DNA from: Acidobacteriota bacterium
GTDB taxonomy: Bacteria > Acidobacteriota > Vicinamibacteria > Vicinamibacterales > UBA2999
Direction: 5' to 3'
Length of the DNA: 64,000 nt
Assembly (NCBI GenBank): GCA_020851835.1
Contig: JADZBZ010000167.1
Location: 56,899-120,898 of the forward strand
Part shown: one piece after another, positions 25,356 to 31,579 of the stretch
Layout of the letters: the number at the start of each line of letters is the position of its first letter
Numbering within the stretch: the first letter of the stretch is position 1
Position numbers and translations under genes: made by a program
The notes under the pieces: model-generated
Database searches by the model: none
Told to the model about the DNA's origin: nothing
Seen by the model: the letters and a program-made list of their open reading frames with translations, nothing else

Positions 25356-25883
25356 ATGGACACTTGGAAGGCCTTTGAAGCCAACGAGCTGACACACAGC
25401 GCCACGCATCATCTCTTCGCCATCCACGAGGTCGGCGCGGAGTACGGGGGGTGGGCGCGGGTTTCGGATATCGCGCGCCACCTGCACATTACGCGCGGAA
25501 GCGTCTCGATCAACCTGCGTGCGCTGAAGAAACGCGGCTGGGTCGACACGGACGATCGCCATCTGGTCAAGCTGTCGCCGGACGGGCTCAAGGTCGTGCA
25601 AACCGTGTTGGCGAAGCGATCCGTCCTGAAGACGTTCTTCGTACGGGTGCTGGCGGTGCCGGAACCGCAGGCCGAGATCGACGCCTGCAAGATGGAACAT
25701 CTGGTTAGCCACACCACGGGACGGCAGTTGGCGCAGTTCCTCCGCTTCCTGGCGGCTCGCGGGCGGGACGGCGAGGCCTTGCTGTCGAGGTTTCGGCGGT
25801 TTCACGCCCAGTGTCCGGCGCGCCGGACGTGCGACCTGTGTCAGGGACAGTGTCTCGTCGACGAGCTGGCGGAGGCCATGTGA
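25356..25883 (+). CDS. DtxR/MntR-family metal-dependent regulator
   Basis: A 175-residue regulator with the DtxR winged helix (VSDIARHLHITRGSVSINLRALKKRGWV, residues ~33-60) and a dimerisation/metal-binding segment (FFVRVLAVPEPQAEIDACKMEHLVSHTT) containing the E/C/H ligands seen in MntR and IdeR. Its C-terminus carries an added cysteine cluster, C-x5-C-x2-C-x3-C (CPARRTCDLCQGQC). The TATATA -10 ends 7 nt before the ATG, so the mRNA is probably leaderless. It should repress itself and the divergent chelatase-TonB/FTR1 operon through the palindrome. Fe or Mn is the likely co-repressor. Confidence 0.87.
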   Translation: MDTWKAFEANELTHSATHHLFAIHEVGAEYGGWARVSDIARHLHITRGSVSINLRALKKRGWVDTDDRHLVKLSPDGLKVVQTVLAKRSVLKTFFVRVLAVPEPQAEIDACKMEHLVSHTTGRQLAQFLRFLAARGRDGEALLSRFRRFHAQCPARRTCDLCQGQCLVDELAEAM

Positions 25884-26362
25884 CGGGAGCCTCACGCGTG
25901 GCGGGCGATCGCGGCGAGATCATCGAGGAACTCAACCGCCTCATGGCGGAGGAGGCCGAAGCGTGCCTCCGCTATTTCCAGATGCGCTTTCGGCTGCGCG
26001 GCCGACACCGTCGGCGGGCAGAACGCTTCTTCGAGGAGGCCATCAAGGAGACGCTCGAGCACGCGGATGCGATTGCGCGGCGGATTCACGCGCTCGGCTG
26101 CGTGCCGACGCTCAAGATTGAGCTGTCACTGGCCGGCGAGCCGATGCGCGCCTCTGAAGCGCTGGCCGAAGCGCTCGACGTGGAACAGCAGGCACTCGAT
26201 GCCTACAAGGAGTTTCTGCCGCGCGGGGCGGGCGATCGCCAACTCGAGCCGTTCATTCGGCAGCAGATCGCCGTCGAAACGGAGCACGTCGAGGACCTTC
26301 GCACCGCGATCGACGACATGCCCAGGCTCAGGCTGGTCGCTAAGGCCAAGGGGACATGCTGA
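25880..26362 (+). CDS. Ferritin-like / bacterioferritin-type protein
   Basis: A 160-residue four-helix protein. Conserved iron ligands are visible as EEAEACLRYFQMRFR (helix 1), ETLEHADAIARRIHALG (helix 2, ExxH), LDVEQQALDAYKEFLP (helix 3) and AVETEHVEDL (helix 4, ExxH). The GTG start at 25880 overlaps the stop of the DtxR-like gene (GTGA); an upstream extension is rejected because it lies in that gene. It probably stores or oxidises iron in the cytoplasm and is co-expressed with the metal-sensing regulator. Confidence 0.85.
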   Translation: MTGASRVAGDRGEIIEELNRLMAEEAEACLRYFQMRFRLRGRHRRRAERFFEEAIKETLEHADAIARRIHALGCVPTLKIELSLAGEPMRASEALAEALDVEQQALDAYKEFLPRGAGDRQLEPFIRQQIAVETEHVEDLRTAIDDMPRLRLVAKAKGTC

Positions 26363-26402
26363 TTCTTCCGGCGGTCTCACTCTCCGCGCCAGAAGCGCGT
26401 CC

Positions 26403-26741
26403 ATGTCGCACCGGTCGTTGATCCGTGGGTCCGCTCGGAGGGCCGGCGAAACGATTCGCCGCAAGTCGGCAGCGCGCGCTGGTCAAGTGGCTCGGAACCT
26501 GGACGCCTATCGACAGATGCTGGCGCATCCCCGCACGCCGTGCCTCGCGCGTTGGCTCCTGCTCGCGGCTTTCGCCTACTTGGCCAGCCCGATCGATCTC
26601 ATCCCTGACTTCATTCCGGTCATTGGACACCTTGATGACGCGATCGTCGTGCCGGCGCTCCTGTTCGCCGCGCGCCGCCTCGTCCCGCCTGACGTGTGGG
26701 AGGAATGCTTCGGTCGCGAAGCGGCGACGGCGGCAGACTGA
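26403..26741 (+). CDS. DUF1232 (YkvA-like) membrane protein
   Basis: A 112-residue protein with the DUF1232 signature ARWLLLAAFAYLASPIDLIPDFIPVIGHLDDAIVVPAL (from residue ~58), where the motif SPIDLIPDFIP is diagnostic. It has one or two membrane helices. It lies 40 bp after the ferritin-like gene in the same direction, so it may be the last member of that operon. The function is unknown. It is convergent with the VOC gene. Confidence 0.82.
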   Translation: MSHRSLIRGSARRAGETIRRKSAARAGQVARNLDAYRQMLAHPRTPCLARWLLLAAFAYLASPIDLIPDFIPVIGHLDDAIVVPALLFAARRLVPPDVWEECFGREAATAAD

Positions 26742-26883
26742 ATCCCGCGCGGCTGTGCAGGCGAGTCCCTTGTTCTGCGCTCAACTGGCGGTCAACTCAC
26801 GGACGTGGCGCGCCCTGGGGCTGTGTGGACGCGTGCGGGGTACTTCGCGAAGAGTCCGACGTCGCGCCGTCCAGCGACGCCGA

Positions 26884-27321
26884 TTATGTGGATTCCGCAG
26901 GTTCGCTCTGCGCGACCATCAGCACATACCCGTCGGGGTCGGTGAGCCGCATCTCCTGACGCGGCCCGGGCGTGCCGTCGCGGATCTCGCTGGCATCGAT
27001 GCCTTCAGCGAGCAGGTGCTGACGCAACGCGGCCAACGTGGTCGAGTACAAGTAGAAGAGGACGCCTTGCTTGGACGAGTCGATCGCGTCGCCATCTGTA
27101 GAGACCATCAGCTCGGCTCCCTCGCTGCGTAGCGCCGCCCAGACCGGCCGTCCCTTGTACTTGTAGACGCTCGCGACCGTGAACCCGAGATGGTGGTAAA
27201 AGGCGATCGACCGCTCGACGTTCTCGACATGAACGAACGGGACCAGGCGGTTGACCCGCTGCGCTGGCGGAGCCGCCACGGATTCCGGCGGCCGCGGGCC
27301 ATCCGTCAGCTGCTGGTTCAT
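26884..27321 (-). CDS. VOC superfamily (glyoxalase/bleomycin-resistance) protein
   Basis: A 145-residue protein with two beta-alpha-beta-beta-beta modules: VPFVHVENVERSIAFYHHLGFTVASVY in the first and EIRDGTPGPRQEMRLTDPDGYVLMVAQ in the second. The second contains the DPDGY motif with a Glu/Gln before it, as in glyoxalase-like and extradiol-dioxygenase-like metalloenzymes. A single monomer of this size would dimerise. Substrate unknown. It is the last ordinary chromosomal-type gene before the accessory region. Confidence 0.82.
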   Translation of the reverse strand: MNQQLTDGPRPPESVAAPPAQRVNRLVPFVHVENVERSIAFYHHLGFTVASVYKYKGRPVWAALRSEGAELMVSTDGDAIDSSKQGVLFYLYSTTLAALRQHLLAEGIDASEIRDGTPGPRQEMRLTDPDGYVLMVAQSEPAEST

Positions 27322-27807
27322 TCCTCGATGCTAGCGCACCTCGCCTCGCAGCGCTGCGCGAACCCGCGTTCACTCATCCGCCGGTCACGCGATCACAACG
27401 GCGCCGTCACCGCGGCCGCCGACAGAATACGCCCTCCGATCCTCCGCACCGCGAGGCCGGCCGTCCACTAAAGTCCTGCAAACTCACCGTCCCGCACAGC
27501 TCGCCCAGCCCGTTGGTCTTGTCGTCCGTTCCTTGACTCGTTCATCGCTCCAGGTCTTCGCTGAGCGCGCCGGTCCCGACGGCCGCCACGGAGCGGACAG
27601 CGCACCACCATCGCCGAGTGCCTGCGGCTCGCGCCAGCCATAGAGCGGGCTGTCACGCCGGCGAGTAGGGCGTGCGCTTCGGCCGTCGGTCCTCGGCGCG
27701 TGGCCTCCGAGCGGCCCGCGAGTGGGATTCCTCACCCGGCGTGAAGGAACCGCACATCGCGGGACCACAGGAGGCCAGCAATGGCGAAGACACAAGGAGC
27801 GACGAAC
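27322..27807. other. Intergenic stretch before the mobile region
   Basis: About 490 bases without a convincing gene. The only longer open frame is on the minus strand (27484-27876), reads as an arginine-rich shadow and overlaps the next real gene. No tRNA, IS end or clear att repeat was seen. The left boundary of the accessory region probably lies here. Confidence 0.5.
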
Positions 27808-28107
27808 ATGACGATCAAATTCACGCCGAACGACAAGGGCAACCCTCCGGGCAAGCTGGCGGACGCCGAACTGCACTTCGCGGGCGGCCCGCTGGACGGG
27901 CTGAAGCTCATCGGCTTCGCGATCTGGGAGCGGCGCAACGGCGGCCGGACGGTGACGTTCCCGGCGCGGCAGTACTCGGTGAACGGCGAGCGGCGAAGCT
28001 TCGCGCTACTGCGGCCCGTCGCCGACACCGCCTCGCAGGACCGGCTGCGCGACCTTGTCTTGGCGGCCTACAGCGAGCACGAAACGGCCATGGCCGAGAG
28101 CGCCTGA
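27808..28107 (+). CDS. Conserved 99-aa protein, copy 1 (possibly SpoVG-like)
   Basis: A 99-residue protein; most residues match the 99-aa protein at 29617 (for example NPPGKLADAELHF, GLKLIGFAIWERR, VNGERRSFALLR, AYSEHE). It keeps a beta-strand-rich order with a C-terminal helix. The pattern of an opening xLADAELHF strand, then a middle GFAIWER strand and a terminal AYSEHE helix, is reminiscent of SpoVG, but this is weak. The ATG at 27808 is chosen over 27781 because it follows AAGGAG and matches the paralog's N-terminus. It may be a DNA- or RNA-binding accessory of the mobile element. Confidence 0.75.
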   Translation: MTIKFTPNDKGNPPGKLADAELHFAGGPLDGLKLIGFAIWERRNGGRTVTFPARQYSVNGERRSFALLRPVADTASQDRLRDLVLAAYSEHETAMAESA

Positions 28108-28167
28108 TCACTCGCCGGGGCGCCTCGCGCGAGCGGGGCGTCCCGGATCCTTCAACGCGTACCACCC

Positions 28168-28729
28168 GTGCCTGACGACACGCGGGCTGGCGGCAGCGTC
28201 GATTCGCAACGCCGATGCAGGCCGTGTGACAATCCCGCTCTGACGATCGTTGAACCATGCAACTTGCGCGAGTGGACGACGGCGGTCGGCCGGCTGTTCA
28301 CGTGTGGGCGGCCTGGACGATGTGCGTTCAAGAACCCAAACAAGGCTCCGATCCCTGAAGGTGTCATTCGAGCGTGGCTCGACAAGCTCCCGGAGGCGGA
28401 CGCTCTTCACATCATCTCGCTTCTCGGGACGAAGACTACCGGGGCCTCAGAGTTCCGGTACTAGCCGTTTCGGTCCGCTTATGAATCCGGTCAGAAACCG
28501 ACGTTCCAGGAATGGTTGACAGCGCGATTCTCGGAACGGTTCATCGTGCACGAGTTCCCAACGGTGGACGCCGCGTCCGGCGGGATTCCGTCCGGTCTAC
28601 TGACAGAGATCGTTGCAGCCGTCGAGACGCTGCTTCGCGCTGGGTCGACTGTTGGTTATGGACTCGTTCGGTCTGGTACGGTCAGGTCGAGTCTGCGAGG
28701 AGATGGGCCGGAGGCGCGTCAGATCGTGA
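28168..28729 (+). pseudogene. Decayed gene of unknown function (in-frame TAG and one frameshift)
   Basis: One frame carries convincing protein sequence on both sides of a TAG at 28462-28464: PEGVIRAWLDKLPEADALHI before it and QEWLTARFSERFIVHEFPTV after it. A single-base shift near 28653 would then continue into MDSFGLVRSGRVCEEMG and a stop at 28729. With both lesions repaired the product would be about 185 residues. I do not recognise the family; the MDSFGLVRSGRVCEEMG end looks like a nucleotide- or phosphate-binding loop. The 5' end is uncertain. Confidence 0.55.
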
Positions 28730-29031
28730 GTCGGGCACGATGCGCCCCGGTTCTCTCGCCGGCCCAGAGATGCCTCCTTCCTCGGTCGTCGTAGTCCCGC
28801 TTTCCGCGACCTCAACTCCCACTTCGGTCATCGTCAGCCGTCCGCCAACTGAAGGCTGACAGTCACGCGCAGCGGTCAGGCGGCTTCGTCGGCCGCGCCA
28901 GGCTTCGCCTGTCACGCCCGCTGCAGTATCGCTTGAATGCAGTTTGGCGGCCGGCTCGTGTCCTCGCGCGTGTCCGCCGGGTTTCTTGGGTCGCGAAGAA
29001 ACCACGGCGCACAGGCGCGGGAGGACAGGAC
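28730..29031. other. Non-coding stretch before radC
   Basis: About 300 bases with only short shadow frames. No copy of the ECF-type motif, and no terminator hairpin was recognised. The radC ribosome site GGGAGGACAGGAC stands at its end. Confidence 0.5.
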
Positions 29032-29487
29032 ATGACGATGACGCTACGAGAGTTGACCATCCGATATTCGCCGGCAGCCGACGCCGCCGGGCATCCCATT
29101 CCGCTCAGCCGCTCGGTTGAGCGCGCCGCCGACATCGCATCCGCCCTCGTGAGTCTGCTCCGGGAGGAGGCCGTCGAGGTCTTCGTGATGCTGTGTCTGT
29201 CCACGAAGCATCGCGTGCTCGGCTACTACGAAGTGAGCCGAGGGACGCTGGACGCGACCCTCGTGCATCCGCGCGACGTCTTCAAGGTCGCCCTGCTCGC
29301 CAACGCGGCGGCGATCGTCGTCGCGCACAATCATCCCAGCGGCGATCCGTCGCCGACCGCGGACGACCTCAGCGTTACGCGCCGGCTGGTCGGCGCCGGC
29401 GAGCTCCTCGGCATCCAGTTTCTCGACCACATCGTCGTTGGCGACGGCCGATGGGTGAGTCTGAACGACCTCGGGTTGATTCGCTGA
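29032..29487 (+). CDS. radC: RadC-family JAB/MPN+ domain protein
   Basis: A 151-residue protein containing only the RadC JAB domain: EVFVMLCLSTKHRVLGYYEVSRGTLDATLVHPRDVFKVALLANAAAIVVAHNHPSGDPSPTADD spans residues ~44-110, with the metallopeptidase-like HNHPSGD motif. The UPF0758 helix-hairpin-helix N-terminus of chromosomal RadC is missing, which is typical of copies carried on mobile elements. The ATG at 29032 follows GGGAGGACA. It is flanked by the two paralogous 99-aa genes. Confidence 0.88.
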   Translation: MTMTLRELTIRYSPAADAAGHPIPLSRSVERAADIASALVSLLREEAVEVFVMLCLSTKHRVLGYYEVSRGTLDATLVHPRDVFKVALLANAAAIVVAHNHPSGDPSPTADDLSVTRRLVGAGELLGIQFLDHIVVGDGRWVSLNDLGLIR

Positions 29488-29511
29488 TTCCCCGGGCCCA
29501 GCGTCGGGCCT

Positions 29512-29540
29512 GTAAGGTTCGCCGCCAAAACCGCGTTCAC
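29512..29540 (+). promoter_or_regulatory. ECF-type promoter motif, site B
   Basis: GTAAGG, 16 nt, CGTTCAC. It differs from sites A, D and E only in the -10 box (CGTTCAC for CACTCAC) and lies 76 nt before the second 99-aa gene. Confidence 0.6.
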
Positions 29541-29616
29541 CTTGGACAGAGGACCTCTGGCCCACCTTGGAATTACCGCCCATCCGGGCTGACGCAGCAG
29601 CGCGAGGAGGAACGCC

Positions 29617-29916
29617 ATGATGATCAAATTCAGCCCGAACGACAGGGGGAACCCTCCGGGTAAGCTGGCCGACGCCGAACTCCATTTCGTAGACGGTCCC
29701 CTTGAGGGCCTGAAGCTGGTCGGATTCGCCGTCTGGGAACGACGCGGGGGCGGTCGGTCCGTGACGTTTCCGACGAGGAAGTACTCATTGAATGGCGAGC
29801 GCCGAAGCTTCGCCCTCTTACGCTCGACTGGAGACGCCGCGTCACAGGATCAACTGCGTGAGGCGATCCTCAACGCCTATAGCGAGCACGAGGCGGAACT
29901 CGCCGCGAGCGCCTGA
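29617..29916 (+). CDS. Conserved 99-aa protein, copy 2 (possibly SpoVG-like)
   Basis: A 99-residue paralog of the protein at 27808: MMIKFSPNDRGNPPGKLADAEL at the N-terminus and LREAILNAYSEHEAELAASA at the C-terminus. The two share most positions across their full lengths, so they arose by duplication. The ATG follows GAGGAGGAA. Promoter motif B lies upstream and a DNA adenine methylase gene follows after 40 bp. No function is known; the position suggests an element-maintenance or regulatory role. Confidence 0.77.
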   Translation: MMIKFSPNDRGNPPGKLADAELHFVDGPLEGLKLVGFAVWERRGGGRSVTFPTRKYSLNGERRSFALLRSTGDAASQDQLREAILNAYSEHEAELAASA

Positions 29917-29956
29917 AACGCAAGGCGCGGTGTCCTGGCATCGCCGCGACGAGCCG

Positions 29957-30766
29957 ATGGCGTCGGCCGCGCACGCCCGACCTCCGCGAACCTTCCTGAA
30001 TCCCCCGCTGAAGTGGGCAGGAGGCAAACGGTGGCAGGTCCCGCACATCCGGGCGGTGTGGGCGCCGCACCGCGACCGGCGCTACGTCGAGCCGTTCTGC
30101 GGCGGCCTCGGGATGGCGCTCGGAGTCAGACCCGAGCGCGCACTTCTGAATGACTCGAATCCGCACCTCATCAATTTCTATCGCTGGCTGCAGCGAGGCC
30201 TCGCCGTCGGGATACGGCTTGAGAACAACGAAGACCTCTACTATCGACACCGCGACCGCTTCAACGCGCTCGCGGCGGAAGGTGAGGCCTCCAGCCATGA
30301 GGCCGCAACGCTCTTCTACTACCTGAATCGAACCGGCTACAACGGTCTGTGCCGGTTCAATCGCGACGGCCGCTTCAACGTGCCGTTCGGCCGGTACGCC
30401 GCGATCCGGTACGAGCGGGACTTCGCCCGGTACCTGCTCGTCTTCGCGACGTGGACCTTCAGCAGCGGAGACTTCGAGACCATCGCCGTCCAACCTGACG
30501 ATTTCGTCTACGCGGATCCGCCGTACGACGTCGAGTTCACGCAGTACGCCCCAGACCGATTCCGCTGGGCCGATCAGGAACGTGCTGCGGCATGGTTGGC
30601 GGCCCACCCTGGACCCAGCGTTCTCGTCAATCAGGCGACCGCCCGCATCGAGCGCCTCTATCGGCAACTGGGTTTCTCCGTCGCCTTCCTCGACGCGCCA
30701 CGGCGGATCAGTTGCACGGGCGATCGATCACCTGCGCGCGAAATCCTCGCCACGCGCAATCTCTGA
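29957..30766 (+). CDS. DNA N6-adenine methyltransferase (Dam/D12 class)
   Basis: A 269-residue enzyme with the D12-class motifs in order: PPLKWAGGKRWQVPHI (motif X), RYVEPFCGGLGMALG (motif I, FxGxG), and VYADPPYDVEFTQYA (motif IV, DPPY) around residue 180. It should methylate adenine in a short site such as GATC, but the target cannot be told. The ATG at 29957 begins just before the conserved KWAGGKR; longer in-frame starts run into the preceding gene. No restriction endonuclease is adjacent, so it looks like an orphan methylase of the mobile element. Confidence 0.9.
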   Translation: MASAAHARPPRTFLNPPLKWAGGKRWQVPHIRAVWAPHRDRRYVEPFCGGLGMALGVRPERALLNDSNPHLINFYRWLQRGLAVGIRLENNEDLYYRHRDRFNALAAEGEASSHEAATLFYYLNRTGYNGLCRFNRDGRFNVPFGRYAAIRYERDFARYLLVFATWTFSSGDFETIAVQPDDFVYADPPYDVEFTQYAPDRFRWADQERAAAWLAAHPGPSVLVNQATARIERLYRQLGFSVAFLDAPRRISCTGDRSPAREILATRNL

Positions 30767-30829
30767 ACCTCGCGCACGCGTGCTACGTGATGGCGGCGTG
30801 ACGCGCGCGCACAAGTGCGGAGACCGCCG

Positions 30830-30858
30830 GTAAGGTTTCTGCTCAAACTGGCGTTCAG
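30830..30858 (+). promoter_or_regulatory. ECF-type promoter motif, site C (T4SS operon)
   Basis: GTAAGG, 16 nt, CGTTCAG. It stands 92 nt before the virB2-like gene and is the only promoter-like signal I see for the type IV secretion operon. Confidence 0.55.
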
Positions 30859-30950
30859 TCCCTATGCGGGTACGTGATCGAAACCGGTGTCAAACCGGCG
30901 AGCTTCTGCCCGAGTGCTTGACGAGATTCCTACACCTGCTGGAGGTTCTC

Positions 30951-31265
30951 ATGTCGCTCCGCTGTCGGGTCGTTCCTTCGTCGCGGTGTGTCCGTCGTCA
31001 TGTCGTCAGGCTGTGGACGACGCTGGTGATTCTGCTCGCGTTCCCGGCGATCGGCCTGGCGCAGTCGCCGTGGGAACGCGCCGCGTCGAACCTGGAAGCG
31101 ACGTTCACTGGTCCGTTGGCCCGATCGCTGGCGCTCGTGGCGATCGTGATTGGCGGCCTGATGTTCATGTTCGGTGAAGGCGGTGCGAAGCGACAGATCA
31201 GCGGGATCGTCTTCGGCGGCGGCCTTGCGCTCTTTGCCGTGCAGTTCCTGACCTGGCTGTTCTGA
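30951..31265 (+). CDS. virB2: VirB2/TrbC-family pilin
   Basis: A 104-residue prepilin: a long signal peptide ending IGLAQ (about residue 38), then two hydrophobic helices, LARSLALVAIVIGGLMFMFGE and ISGIVFGGGLALFAVQFLTWLF, separated by a short charged turn (GEGGAKRQ). This is the TrbC/VirB2 architecture. It is the first gene of the secretion operon, as in Ti and RP4 systems. The ATG at 30951 is preferred to 30864 because it starts the signal peptide directly. Confidence 0.85.
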   Translation: MSLRCRVVPSSRCVRRHVVRLWTTLVILLAFPAIGLAQSPWERAASNLEATFTGPLARSLALVAIVIGGLMFMFGEGGAKRQISGIVFGGGLALFAVQFLTWLF

Positions 31266-31282
31266 TCGATCCACATCGAGCC

Positions 31283-31579
31283 ATGCACGACCAGAACCTC
31301 CCCGAACATCGCCCGGTCTACCGATCGCTGCACCGTCCTCTCACGGTGTGCGGCGTCGACCGCCGGCTGTTCTTCATGGCGCTGCTCGTCGGGGCAGCCA
31401 CCTTCAACTTGTTCTACAGCTTCCTGGCGGGATGCCTGCTGTTCGCCGTGCTCTACGGATTCGCGGCGTGGAGCACGAAGTACGACCCGCAGATGCTGCA
31501 GATCCTCTTTCGCTCGGGCGCGAGTCGCCCGCGGTACGACGCGGGGAGACGGCATGGAGCAGGAGACCGGACATGGTGA
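31283..31579 (+). CDS. virB3: VirB3/TrbD-family protein
   Basis: A 98-residue protein with the VirB3 layout: a short polar start (PVYRSLHRPLTVCGVDRRLF), then two membrane helices (MALLVGAATFNLFYSFLAGCLLFAVLYGFAAW) and a charged tail. It precedes VirB4 and overlaps its start, the order found in all VirB3-VirB4 pairs. VirB3 anchors the VirB4 ATPase to the inner membrane. Confidence 0.85.
   Translation: MHDQNLPEHRPVYRSLHRPLTVCGVDRRLFFMALLVGAATFNLFYSFLAGCLLFAVLYGFAAWSTKYDPQMLQILFRSGASRPRYDAGRRHGAGDRTW

Noticed and set aside
27466..27500. A degenerate copy of the promoter motif before the first 99-aa gene
   Set aside because: Only partial similarity with altered spacing, and more than 300 bp from the gene.
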